DNA of 64,000 nucleotides, from the NCBI GenBank assembly GCA_030710605.1, contig CP092865.1:139957505-140021504 (forward strand). The letters are read 5' to 3'. Source of the DNA: Cordylochernes scorpioides (taxonomy: Eukaryota; Arthropoda; Arachnida; Pseudoscorpiones; Chernetidae). Position 1 is the first letter of the stretch, and each line of letters begins with the position of its first letter. Positions 10,427-20,441 of this stretch are shown here, one piece after another. Below the pieces are notes generated by a model. The model was not told the DNA's origin and searched no databases. It worked only from the letters and a program-made list of their open reading frames with translations. Made by a program: the position numbers and the translations under genes.

Positions 10427-10719
10427 ATTGCGAACTACATTATGTTGGTGAAACCGGCAGAACCATAGAAATCAGGACTAAAGAACACAATAGAAACATC
10501 ATGAACAAAGACAGCCGTTCCCAGATTTATCAGCACATGGCAGAAACACAGCATTCATTTGATTTCACAGACACCCGATGTATTTACAGTAACATAAGCG
10601 GAAAATATCAACGACTGGTCCTGGAGGCTTTGGTTTCCAATAAAATTCCAAGCCTCAATAGAAAAATAGAACTACCCCCGCAGTACATAGCTTTTTGTAA
10701 TAGCATGGACCCCGCATAG
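10427..10719 (+). pseudogene. PLE C-terminal GIY-YIG endonuclease, 5'-truncated (right copy)
   Basis: Sequence from about 10,427 encodes CELHYVGETGRTIEIRTKEH and then the rest of the endonuclease to a natural-looking stop after NSMDPA at 10,719. The upstream ATG at 10,396 lies in the antisense of the partner copy, so the first dozen codons are junction artefact. Conserved features are YVGET, R and KEH, and the helix ending VLEALVSNKIPSLN. It has about 95 residues of real PLE protein and no RT, so it is a dead fragment. Confidence 0.8.
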
Positions 10720-10921
10720 GGAAGTTTAACCTCAAGTGTTTTCCCGAATTATGTATATATTTTATTTGTTTTAAACTTATTTTAAACTGAATTTCTCGCT
10801 CGCTCTCTGGGTGTGTTGATGCGTGCTTGTTCGTGGCAATTCCGCTTTAATTTTAATTTTCAAATCTTACTTAGGTGGATGTATTTACCTCTCCACATAT
10901 ATATATATTTTTTTGGATTAC

Positions 10922-10950
10922 CTGATGAAAAGCATTTTGCTTGAAAGCTT
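10922..10950 (+). ncRNA. Hammerhead ribozyme-like motif at PLE 3' end (right arm)
   Basis: CTGATGA, stem II AAGCA-TTT-TGCTT, GAAA, GCTT; the candidate cleavage triplet is CTT. TTAC before the core can pair with GTAA after it as a short stem I. It is the mirror copy of 9714-9742 with an identical core. Confidence 0.65.
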
Positions 10951-11063
10951 GTAATTTTAATAAAAAGAAACTCACCACGCTATATTTTCGTTTTCTCTTT
11001 TAACTTTTAAAACGTGGCTAAAGTATGCCTGATCCTAACTTTTCTTATATCAATGATAACTTT

Positions 11064-12589
11064 CTTTGCAATAAAGAAATATTTCTACATATTTATCAAT
11101 GTCTGACAAACTTCCGCTTTAGCATTCCCATTCAATATAATTCATCTGAAACTCAAAGAAGCTTGCCATATTTTAATTTAAAAATATAAATAATCTCCCC
11201 CCCCCCTCCCCCAAATAAAACCAAAGCAAGTTAATTTATTTTCCAATCAAAGGAATAAAATAAAAATAAAAAACTCAGTATGAACATTTTTGACGCCAAA
11301 ATTAAATGGAAGGACAAGGCTTAATGCACAGGAATTAATATAAAAAAGTTTAATTTTTCAAAAAACTATTTGAAAAATAAATCATTTGTTAAAAGCAACA
11401 CGACAAAGTCGCTATATAATGAAAAAGGAAAAATTTTACCTCAATAATTGAACAGAAAACTAATCTATGAGCACCCGATTTTCACGACTGGGCAAAAACA
11501 CTAAAAGATTACAAGCCTTCGAAAACAATATGATCATGAAAACATGGATCCACCCTGATTTTTTCATCCTCAGAAACAATGTCTATTGAAATATTCAGTA
11601 AAAAAATAATATGTATAATAAACAAGTTTTTAACTTTGAAAAACGGAAATATGCTGCTTCAAAGAAAGATTGCAAATATATATACAAATTGCCTTTATAA
11701 ACAGTTTCTGTTTTTGTAATTGAACTCTAGGATGAGATTATAGCTAAATGCCCCTATCCTAATGAAGCCACAACTTTGTTTTACAATATATTATACAAAT
11801 TAGGCATTTTTAACCAAAAGAAAACCAGAATTCGTAATTGATAAGCATTTGAATCAATTCTCACTTTTGAGTCCACCTTTTTTCAAAACAAGCTTTCCAA
11901 CATGAATGCACGTTTGAACAAATTCTCTCACAGACTTATATAACCCAACTTTTTTATCACTACCAAATTCAGAATTTGAATAAGAAATAGCTATATTGTC
12001 TGGTTATAGAGTCATTATAATAAACCAAGGCCTCATCGAGTACCGCAATAAAATTGTATTTGCTACTAGCTGAAACATTTTCATACAGGTTTTTGGTCTG
12101 TGATTTTCTTTCGACAATTTGTTTTGGATTAAGTGTACACGTCATGACATTTTTTAAATTTAATTTTGAAAGAAAGATCACGCTTATTGATTATGTTGAC
12201 AGTTGAAAGAGACGTTCCATGTCAGCGATGTAATCTTCCTTTGCGATGTGAACACTCCTTTGTTCATGTGATTTAGATTTTATTTTACATATATATAAAG
12301 TTTGCGATTCTGCGTTTTAACTTACCCATGGCTTTTGTTCTGATCTCGCATCAAGACGTTTTTAATTTCCATTATTGTATCGCTCATGGCGAATTTGCTG
12401 ATATCAAATATTTTTACCTCATCGCTTTTGTAATATCGCAAAAGAGAAATCTTATTTTTGAAATGTAAAAACATTTTTTTAACAAAATCCCTAATTAGGT
12501 ATATTTCGCGATTTGAGGAAAAATAAATTTTAATCTAATTTTAAATAATCCTTTTTTTTAACAAAAAGATATACACATTTCTTCCATTA
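11064..12589. other. No gene seen
   Basis: AT-rich sequence with short open frames of no recognisable family. About 11,480-11,600 contains, on the minus strand, GAAGGCTTGTAATCTTTTAG. This resembles the PLE end GAAAGCTTGTAATTTTAATA at 10,943, so a very decayed PLE terminus is possible. Confidence 0.4.
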
Positions 12590-12810
12590 TTCTCGACTTT
12601 CACACATTTTTCATCTTCCTTGATCTTCCCAAGTTTATTTTTTTCATCGTCCTTGATATTCCCATATTTATTTCATCGTTCTTAATATTCCCACATTTCT
12701 TTTACCATTCTCTATCTGCACACATTTTAAAAATAGTTCTTGATCTTCATATATTTCTTTGATCGCTCTTGATCTTTGCACATTTCTCTCATCGCTCAAT
12801 ATATTTTGAA
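12590..12810. repeat. Degenerate ~40-bp tandem repeat
   Basis: About five or six copies of a unit built on CTTGATCTTCC-CACATTT-TTTCATCG recur at about 36-42 bp spacing with many substitutions. It ends just before the 5' LTR at 12,868. No function is apparent. Confidence 0.55.
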
Positions 12811-13173
12811 AAGCGTTGGATATATATCAATGAAAAATTTTCAACATATACAATACAGATTTCCATCTGTTGGGGCACGTTTTTGTAACCATACCCCAAC
12901 AGAAGGCGTATGTATAATCAAATCAAATGGATACATGGCTTCCCTCCCACATAGACTTACAGACCACTTTTTGCCCAGAAACCTAGACAATTGATGACAC
13001 CAGACTTCCATGCCGAAAGCTGATGCCTGATGAAGAAGACACCAGTGACACCCAGAGACATCCGCGCTGGAAGCTGTTGTTTCATATGTACATATATTCC
13101 CCTCACCAAAAATTTAGGTAAAGGTGACCAGAAAAAAAAAATGGAGAAGGAAGATCTCTAAAGGACTGAACCT

Positions 13174-13180
13174 TATAAAA
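13174..13180 (+). promoter_or_regulatory. Candidate TATA box in 5' LTR
   Basis: TATAAAA lies in the first quarter of the LTR, upstream of the AATAAA at 13,551, which is the order expected for U3 then R. The same heptamer recurs in the 3' LTR near 24,296. Use as a promoter is inferred from position only. Confidence 0.35.
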
Positions 13181-13550
13181 TATCCTTCCCGAGAAAGGAA
13201 AGCGTTATATTACAGTTCAAGTGAAAAGGGGCCTGTGTCGATTTTTAGCTAAGACGGAGGGGGGCGATATATATATACCGTCCCGAGAAAAAGGGAGGAT
13301 GGTATTTCAATCCATGTGGAAGGGGGGGCCTGGCGTCTGAAATTTTACACTATCGCCGTAGCTGTTTCTCTCTTTAGATTTTTTTGTTTTGGTAATACTA
13401 TATGTTCTATTTCGATGGGAGAGGCCTGGGGCGTCTATGAAATTGATACTGGAGCCGTTGGCCATTTTGATTGGTGTTTCTTTCGGCGAATGAAAATGCC
13501 AGCCAATAGAAACTTTGGCTCGGCAGCGAATGGAAACGGGGAGAGACATG

Positions 13551-13556
13551 AATAAA
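13551..13556 (+). terminator. Candidate polyadenylation signal in LTR
   Basis: AATAAA in the context ACATGAATAAAAGAGG, repeated identically in the 3' LTR at 24,673-24,678, where it would end the element's transcript. It is a match to the consensus hexamer only. Confidence 0.4.
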
Positions 13557-14194
13557 AGAGGGTTTCTTGGCCAAAAGGCAGATTCGATCGGAGTCGCTCA
13601 GTGAGAGGACAGTCTTCAGACGGGAGATCAGACCTTTGCCGGCACTTTCGAGAAAAAGGTAAGCCATTTGTCATTATGACTTAGCGCCCCCCCCCCCCTT
13701 TTTGTGTAGTAACCAACCTAGATTTCGCATGGGCCCTAAAGGGCTATAAAGTAACTTCAGGTCACCTCTATCTAAATTTTTACTATGTAAATAGCATATC
13801 TCGTCAGTATAGACATGTTCCCAAATTTTAATTTATTTAAATAAATATCTAGAGAAATTTTCTTGTTTTCTCTCATACATATTTCATTCCTTTTGCTTTA
13901 TGGTACTACCCCCCCACACCTTAATTTTACAAAGTGTACAAATTATAGAACAACCGACTCTGTTGAAATAGAGTTGTGTACTATATCTTTGCTGTGATAT
14001 ATTGACACAGCAACAGTTGCTAAATTACGACTTTATTAGGGCTACTTTGAGGGTAATTATCTGTCAGGTTTTAGTAATGTTTGTACTTTTATGTGTTTCA
14101 GTGCGTTATTCCATCATATTTACCATTATACAACATTAAGGTCTTGCTGCGGGTTATATATTAGGGGTTGTTGGCCTAAATTGCTATATATATA

Positions 14195-15497
14195 CAGGGT
14201 GTACCAGGTAAATTGGGACTAACTTTGACAGTCCATAAAACAAAAACTACTTGAGATTAAAAACTTGTTTTTTTTTCATTACGTAGCCATATTCATGTAA
14301 AATGCAACAGTACATGTGTGCGCAGTGTAGTGATGAAGAGTAACCGAGAATTTGAAAATCGAGCTGCCATCATCGTTGCTCTGCGCGCCGGAAGGAGCCC
14401 CAAAGAGATAGTGGATTTTCTTAAGTTGCCCAAAACCACTATTTATCGTGTCAAGAAGCAGTTTGATGAGGCCGACAGTAACAAAGAGGGGATAGCTACA
14501 AGGAAAAAGCACTCGCGTCGATCGGACAGGGTAAGAGGCGAAGAATTTGTCAAAAATGTCAAGGAGAAGATTGATGGAAACCCTGGGAAGAGCATGAGGG
14601 CCATAGCCAAGGAAATGGACGTTGGCTCTATGACAATTGTCAGAACTATCCATGAGGACCTTGGTCTCAAGTCTTATGCCCTTCGGAAAGGTCAGTTGCT
14701 GACTGAGAATATGAAGAATAACAGAAAAGGAAAGGCTGCTGCCCTCCTCAACAACCTGAAACACGACTCTTTTGGCATGCTAAGGTTCTTCTCTGACGAA
14801 AAGAACTTTGACGTGGACCAAAAGGTAAATCCCAGGAATGATCGCTGGATCTGTAAAGACCCCTCAGAGATACCTGTCGTGATGCACACGAAATTTCCTG
14901 CCTCCGTAATGGTCCTTGGCGTTATCAGCAGTGAAGGTGATGTCATGCCTCCCCATTTCTTTGAGAAGGGCCTTAGGATGAACGCTGACACCTACATCAA
15001 TGTTCTGGAGACCGTTGTGAAGCCTTGGATGGACATGGTGGCCGCAGGAAGGAAGTATGTCTTCCAACAGGACTCAGCTCCAGCCCATAAGGCAAAAAAG
15101 ACACAATCGTGGCTGACACTTAACGTCCCTAGTCACTGGGGTCCTGATATTTGGCCCCCTAATTTTCCAGATTGCAATCCCCTCGACTACTATGTATGGG
15201 GCGTTGTTGAGAGAGATGTCAACAAAGCTCCTCATACCACCATCCAGTCTGTCAAGAAAGCAGTTCACACGGTGATGACCCAAATGGACAACGTCATCGT
15301 CGCCAAGGCCTGTGCTTCATTCCGCACTCGCCTCGAGACTCTTGTAGCTAATAATGGAAACTACATTGAATAAATAAAAACTATATCCTTTTATCTACTA
15401 CTGTGTCAAATTTCATTCGGATATTTTAATTTTTACTTGCAAAAAATTTCAGTTAAAATACCATTGTTGAAATTCCCAATTTACCTGGTACACCCTG
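14195..15497 (+). mobile_element. Mariner-type (IS630-Tc1-mariner) transposon, intact, 1303 bp
   Basis: The element has 24-bp perfect terminal inverted repeats beginning CAGGGTGTACCAGGTAAATT. It is flanked by TA (14,193-14,194 and 15,498-15,499). Its single gene is intact and its length is typical for mariner. It sits inside the 5' LTR of the Gypsy element, and the 3' LTR has the uninterrupted AT-rich target at about 25,303-25,321. The insertion therefore came after the LTR element. Intact ends and ORF make it a candidate for a recently active copy. Confidence 0.95.
14318..15373 (+). CDS. Mariner-type transposase, DD37D
   Basis: The 351-residue enzyme would cut and join the transposon ends and duplicate the TA target in the nucleus. 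An N-terminal helix-turn-helix (about residues 12-48, REFENRAAIIVALRAGRSPKE onward) and a second one (about 88-125) would bind the inverted repeats. The catalytic core shows FFSDEKNF (D160), FQQDSAPAH (D252) and NPLDYYVWG (D290). D252 and D290 are separated by 37 residues, so this is a DD37D enzyme, not the DD34D of classic mariners or the DD34E of Tc1. The annotated ATG is at 14,318; M6 (14,333) is an equally good start. No frameshift or stop interrupts it. Its codon use is GC-richer than the AT-rich flanks, consistent with a mobile gene. DD37D is described for the maT group, but I cannot confirm the clade. Confidence 0.93.
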   Translation: MRSVVMKSNREFENRAAIIVALRAGRSPKEIVDFLKLPKTTIYRVKKQFDEADSNKEGIATRKKHSRRSDRVRGEEFVKNVKEKIDGNPGKSMRAIAKEMDVGSMTIVRTIHEDLGLKSYALRKGQLLTENMKNNRKGKAAALLNNLKHDSFGMLRFFSDEKNFDVDQKVNPRNDRWICKDPSEIPVVMHTKFPASVMVLGVISSEGDVMPPHFFEKGLRMNADTYINVLETVVKPWMDMVAAGRKYVFQQDSAPAHKAKKTQSWLTLNVPSHWGPDIWPPNFPDCNPLDYYVWGVVERDVNKAPHTTIQSVKKAVHTVMTQMDNVIVAKACASFRTRLETLVANNGNYIE

Positions 15498-15578
15498 TAT
15501 ATACTTAAGTAAGGAAACTTTAATAAGTCACATCGTGTATCCTCCCTTTTCATCTATCCAAAACCGGGAACGCAACAA

Positions 15579-15601
15579 TGTCGCCCGCCGCGGGGCTCGA
15601 A
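15579..15601 (+). promoter_or_regulatory. Primer-binding-site-like sequence of Gypsy element 1
   Basis: One base after the 5' LTR is TGTCGCCCGCCGCGGGGC followed by TCGAA. This resembles the complement of an animal tRNA-Lys 3' end (TGGCGCCCAACGTGGGGC) with a few mismatches, including the GGGGCTCGAA of the T arm. The position is exactly where a PBS belongs. The mismatch at base 3 means tRNA identity is uncertain. Confidence 0.6.
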
Positions 15602-15889
15602 TTTAGTATATGTTTCATCCCCTATACTTTAGAAATATATACCTAATGAAAAGCCATACTATTTTTAAGTATTGGTGAAGTAGTCCACGCATCCTGAGAT
15701 TAACAGTCTATTATAAATCGTGAATTTTAATTTATGCTTTCCGTTTCACGGGCATTTTATCAGGCAATGAAAGTTATGTTGAGGCGGTGTATACCGCATC
15801 TCTCGCCGCTGTCTTTTACGATTCACATTGTTTGTGGCAAAACCTTAATATTATCATTGATTTCTGATATCAAAGTAAAACGTTTATGG

Positions 15890-16645
15890 GGATGAGTATC
15901 TTTTATTCTGGTCTTCTCAAGCTTTCGAGCTTGTCCGCCCTTCTACAGGAGAAACATATACAATATATCAAGAAAATATAACGTCGCCTGATGCTAAAAC
16001 TATTATGATTCTATCTACATATATATATATATACATTAGGAAGTTTTGCATATTATTTGTTTTCTTAAGACATTTTTTTTGGTTAAGGTATTTATACATA
16101 TTCTACTATTGTTTGCTATATTCTATGAATTATCTTATAGGTTAGAAATTCTATTATTTAAGTAGTTTTATAATAGTTATTGGCTATTACATATAAGTTA
16201 TTTATATTATTGTTGATATTATTAGCTGGTACTAGGATATATTGTGTTATATGTTTCGGGCAAATCTATTTTCTATTAATGCTATTGTGTTTTCTGAATA
16301 ATAGAGAATCAATTATAAGCCTTGATATTTGCTGTTTATGTTATTGTAATGTATTCTAGGTTCTCCTAATGCGAAAGTGTGACCTGTTCCTTTGCAGTAT
16401 TGGAAAATTAGAGACCTATTATCTTGATTAATAACGTTGCGTCTATGTTCATATATTCTATTGCTGACTCTCCTTCCTGTCTCCCCTGCGTATTTGGCTT
16501 GGCAGCTGTTACACTCTACGGAATATATTGCCTTTTATTCTCTGTTTTGGTTAGTGGGTTTTATGATAGTAGGATTATTTTTAGATAGTGGACTTTTATG
16601 GTGGAGCCTATGTTAGGGGAATTACAGTAATATGTTTGGATGCCA
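15890..16645 (-). pseudogene. Decayed Penelope-like element 3' end (GIY-YIG) inside Gypsy element 1
   Basis: On the minus strand from about 16,640 to the stop at 16,313-16,315, pieces encode IYSVECNSCQAKYAGETGRR, then NRIYEHRRNV and a C-terminal helix ending NSKYQGL. These are the CxxC, YxGETGR and EH marks of the PLE GIY-YIG nuclease, as in the copies at 10 and 31 kb. The upstream part is out of frame or stopped (frame changes near 16,560-16,580), so it is a pseudogene. The 3' UTR continues to a degenerate hammerhead-like core at 15,919-15,948 and a terminus resembling other PLE ends (AATAAAAGATACTCAT). It is antisense to the host Gypsy element, so it is an independent insertion. Confidence 0.75.
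15919..15948 (-). ncRNA. Degenerate hammerhead-like motif of antisense PLE
   Basis: On the minus strand CTGTAGA (one base off the CTGANGA consensus) is followed by GGGC-loop-GCTC, GAAA and GCTT. The order is right but one core base is substituted, so it is probably inactive. Confidence 0.45.
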
Positions 16646-19382
16646 GAGTTTCTTAAGTAGTTGGCTATTGTTAAAGATGTTTGTGAGTATGGAATGTAAC
16701 ATATCGCCCTATAGATATTTTGTGGTTTTGTTTATTGGGTTATTGATAGTTATACTTTTGTGGAAATGTTGTAATATAAAGGTGGTTTGGTATCCTGCTT
16801 GCTGGACATTATTTATAATGTTCTGTGTCTCAATCATTTTGAATTCCGTTGCGAGCACCATTGATTACAATTTCTTTATTTTACTTTCTCAAATTATTAT
16901 ATACAGTATGAGAAATGAGGTTGGATTGCCATGGTTCAAATTTAGAACGGTGATCAGTGTTTTACAGTAGTCTACTGAAATGACTTAGCATTTTTTTTTT
17001 TCATCATAGCTCTGATATAATTTCTCACAGCAGAGGTGAGTTCTGATATATATTGCTGGATACAAATATCTTAACTTCATTTTAATAGCGCTTTCTATCA
17101 AATCATACTAGCCTGTGCATCCAGATTAGGGCTAACATGATGAATGATAGTTAATCGATTTTATTTTTTTAACGCATAGTGGATTGGGAGAGTGGCAGAT
17201 ATATGAGCCTTAAGGTGAAAATAGAATTGAAGATCCAGTTAGCGTACCCGTGAAGAGAGAAGTTTGATCACCCTAAAAAGACGCGTCAGGCAACCGATTT
17301 TTTTTTTTTTTTTCATGATGCCTCCAACTGCATATGATCTTAAATATCCTGTATACACTCTGACAAGGGAAGGTTATCCTGAATTGACAAATGTATAATT
17401 TTTGTCTTTAGTAGAGATTTCCAAGATTCTATTTCTGAAACATTTTTTTTTTGGATGAAGACAAATAAAACCATCTTGATAGTATTGAATTTTACAGTAA
17501 ATATTTGCCAGCAGAAGGCATGATGAGATTACATGAAATTTAAACCAGTTATATGCTTAGTATGTTTCTTCAGCTGTAATTCGACACAGTCATCAAATGA
17601 AGAAATGGGCAGTACGCCATATCTTGATGCTGGACACTTCTGTGTCAGGAAGGTGTAGTTAGTCTGTTTAATGAGAATTTCAATAATTATCGAAATTTAG
17701 CAGATTATCATTGGGGATTTGAACAACTGTCTTGAAAATTTTTGAACAGCCTGAGTAGATAAAGGAATCCTGGAGTTAGAGTGGAGAATTAGTAGCACAG
17801 ACTGACCACTCGACGCAGATAACTCTAGGGAACAATTATTGTGTTAATCCGCCGTAGACAAGAAGAACATTGATTCTCAGGATATTCGATAGGCAGAATT
17901 TTGAGAATTGATAAGGTCATGGTTAAAGTTTACACAGGCATATGGGAGTAAAGACAGTGATTTAAACAAGATAAGAGGCAGCCTTGTGTCTTAAATACTT
18001 TCAGTGGAAGCAGATGCCACTGCAAATATTCAGGTCTAATAATTTCCAAATTTGAAGTCATGCATGACGGGTTAGCACGGGATTGACGCCTGAACTGGCT
18101 TTCACTGGGATTAATCGAGCTTGCGAAAGAACTAGAAGAAGTGTGACATGTCACGCCACTGTACTAAATTAATAATTGAGAAGATTTATGTTGAGCCAAC
18201 TGAAATTAGTAAAGAATTAAGAGATTAAGGTCTTATTCTTTGAGTTTTACACTAATTTCAATTACGCGATATGGACGGCGTTATAAGTTGGGTGGAAATG
18301 ATTCGGCCGCAATGGGATGGTCTCCTGGAGGTGGTACGATCAAATACTACTTATTGAATGCCGGGCGGGATCGCATGAAGAATTAAATGACATCAAGAAA
18401 TGCTTAAAGAAACACCCTAGAAGATTGGGGATCGACAAAAAATGACGACATGGAAAATGCTCAACATTGTACATTGGCAGCAAAATGATATCTTGCTATT
18501 GTATGGACGACCACTCCTTCCTGAAATGTGCAGCGGATGTTAGTCCCAGAATTAGGTCCTTTGAGGCGACACTTTCCTTTGCAGATGACATAAAGACGCA
18601 TGACAAAACAGCACATGAGCATTTAAACTAACTTCAATTCCTGCCATTAATTAATTTAGTTGACCAATAGCTATAGAACCGCTGGAGACCTCCATACCCT
18701 GTGTGAATATTTTAGTGAGAAATGAGCGATTCAATTCTATGAGCCATGAGGTATCCTGTAAGATCAGAGCTGTACCCCATTCAATTTTTTTTAATAGTAG
18801 CCAGTGCGAGATATTTCCAGAATGTTTGTTTCTTTTTCTAACTGTCATATAATTCGGAAACTAGAAAACTACACTATTTTGATACAGTTTACATCTATCA
18901 TCCATGTGAACTCAATATGACTATTGAACGTAGATTTTAGATTAATGAGCGAGCCAACCTAAAGAGAACGAGTTTAATAGGCTTACAATCAGTAGTTGAA
19001 ACAGACTATTCGCACAATTTTTGTTATGTTCTCCCTCTAGCTGATCTATGACATTATAGATTTTTTTTTTAACAAGGTGACTACCCCGTCGAGTGTATAT
19101 GAAGGTATAAAGGTTTAAAGGTCATAGGCTGTTGGAATAATAATACACTAGTAATAATTATAGTTCATTCTGATGTACAGTAGAGGCAGTGAGAACAGCG
19201 CCTCTACCATCATGGCTAGTTAGTTTCAATACACCCAGAAAGAGCATTGATCTAAGATTACTATCCACCCACATGGATGAACATGTACCTCTCCCATTTC
19301 CTTTTCCTTTTGGGCCATGAACCCATCTTTCACCCCTCGGTGAATAGGACCCTTAGAGAAGACTTCCAGAGGACATTCTAGC

Positions 19383-20441
19383 ATCCTGACCATAGTCGAT
19401 TTATTTACCAAATTCCCTATTTTAATACCTACAAGAGACCAGTGTGCCAGTACAGTGGTTAAAGCGCTGTTGGAAAGCGTAATTACTATCTTTGGAGTAC
19501 CGAAAACTATACTTTCGGACCGGGGTTCGGCATTCATTAGCTGTATTTTTAAAGGGATTTGCAAGGCCATGGGGGTAAGTGCAGTGAACACCACTGCTTG
19601 GAGACCTCAAAGTAATGGCGCTGTAGAAAGGCTCAACAGAACAGTAATTGAATCTTTGCGTAGGTGTGAGGCAAGTTCTAATTGGGATGACATCCTACCC
19701 ATGGTAGCTTTAGCTATCAGAACCACTGAACATTCTAGTACAGGATTTACGCCAGCGAAACTCGTCTTCGGACATGAGCTGAGGCTTCCGCAACCTTTTC
19801 AGGAAGCGGGACAAAGTCCTGTAAGCGAAGATTTGATTGCTCAAACGGCAGCCTTCTACGAGCGGGAACTAACAGAGGAGGTCGAGAAGATAAGAGAAGT
19901 GGTAAGGCAAACCTACTTGAATGAACAGGAAGAAGCTAGGATTAAGTTCGAAAACAAAAGGCTGAGAACTTTCAATAACGGGGACTTAGTCCTAGTGGAG
20001 AGAATGCATGAGACGAAGGGGCGTCACAAATTTGAGCCAAGGTATGGGGGTCCATATGAGGTACTAAGAAGAGCTGGTGATACTGTATATCTCTTGAAGA
20101 ATCTAGAAACTGGGAATTTGGATAAATACCATATAGATAGGTTAAAACAATACCATATACCAATTAGGATTTTCCCCACAGAGGAGGAGGAAACTAGTGA
20201 TGGTAATTCAAGTCAAGGTTCCAGTGATGAAGATCATTGGATTCATCTTACAGGTCCAGCTTATCTCCCTAATAGGTCCGTTAATGTAGTGGTTCCACAA
20301 GGGGTGACAACCAGAGCGAACTCAGAAGTAATGAGACGAGAGGAAGTTGACAGAGTTAGTGTGAACAGTTTAACTTTACGCAGGTCTACAAGGGTGAAAA
20401 GGCCCACACAGTGTAAATTCTGCTTAGACTGTCGCCACTAA
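19383..20441 (+). pseudogene. Ty3/Gypsy integrase, N-terminally truncated
   Basis: Integrase inserts the cDNA into host DNA. An open frame of 328 codons starts at ATG 19,455, but coding similarity clearly extends upstream to about 19,383 (TIVDLFTKF, with the first catalytic Asp). A TGA at about 19,341 in that frame, and unrecognisable sequence before it, mark the break. In the ORF the second Asp is D22 (LSDRGSAF) and the Glu is E58 (NGAVERLNRTVIESL), giving the D-35-E spacing. A GPY/F module follows (RYGGPYEVLRR), then an acidic and basic tail ending CKFCLDCRH. The zinc-binding HHCC domain, RT and RNase H are missing. The catalytic half itself looks undamaged. Confidence 0.85.

Larger units (their letters stand above)
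9663..11048. mobile_element. Penelope-like element inserted as a head-to-head 3'-end pair, 15-nt TSD
   Basis: Two 5'-truncated PLE copies are joined at about 10,426. One runs leftward (9663-10,426, minus) and one rightward (10,427 to about 11,007, plus). They share near-identical sequence over about 580 bp, through the GIY-YIG end, the 3' UTR with CTCGCTCGCTCTCTGGGTG, and a terminal hammerhead-like core. A 15-nt direct repeat ATCAATGATAACTTT flanks the whole unit (9648-9662 and 11,049-11,063), so it entered in one event. The right end carries about 40 extra bases (ACGTGGCTAAAGTATGCCTG onward) not seen at the left end. A similar extension (TGGCCACGTTATGTCTGATCC) lies in the PLE at 30.3 kb. Confidence 0.85.
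12868..15577 (+). repeat. 5' LTR (about 1.4 kb), interrupted by mariner
   Basis: Without the nested transposon the LTR is about 1,405 bp. Visible landmarks are TATAAAA at 13,174-13,180, a hairpin-prone ATATATATAC segment near 13,270 and AATAAA at 13,551-13,556, followed by a C9-10 run. Small open frames inside (about 80 codons on both strands near 13.3-13.7 kb) recur in the 3' LTR and show no family resemblance, so I do not call them genes. Confidence 0.9.
15578..19382 (+). other. Gypsy element 1 internal region, no recognisable gag/RT
   Basis: This stretch should hold gag, protease, RT and RNase H. Only short open frames occur and I recognise none of those domains. Long A/T and T runs, a decayed antisense PLE (15.9-16.65 kb) and many stops indicate heavy decay or replacement. 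About 18,240-18,500 is somewhat GC-richer and could be a gag/protease relic, but this is a guess. Confidence 0.5.

Noticed and set aside
11480-11600. Possible PLE terminus (GAAGGCTTGTAATCTTTTAG on minus)
   Set aside because: Only a partial match to the 10.94-kb end, with no hammerhead 5' box or inverted partner; left as a remark only.
13307-13674. Overlapping ~80-codon frames on both strands, duplicated at 24.43-24.80 kb
   Set aside because: They lie inside the LTRs and recur only because the LTRs are repeats; no family resemblance.
16632-16970. 112-codon hydrophobic frame, possibly a membrane protein
   Set aside because: It overlaps the upstream edge of the antisense PLE fragment inside the Gypsy interior; the hydrophobicity reflects T-rich codons.
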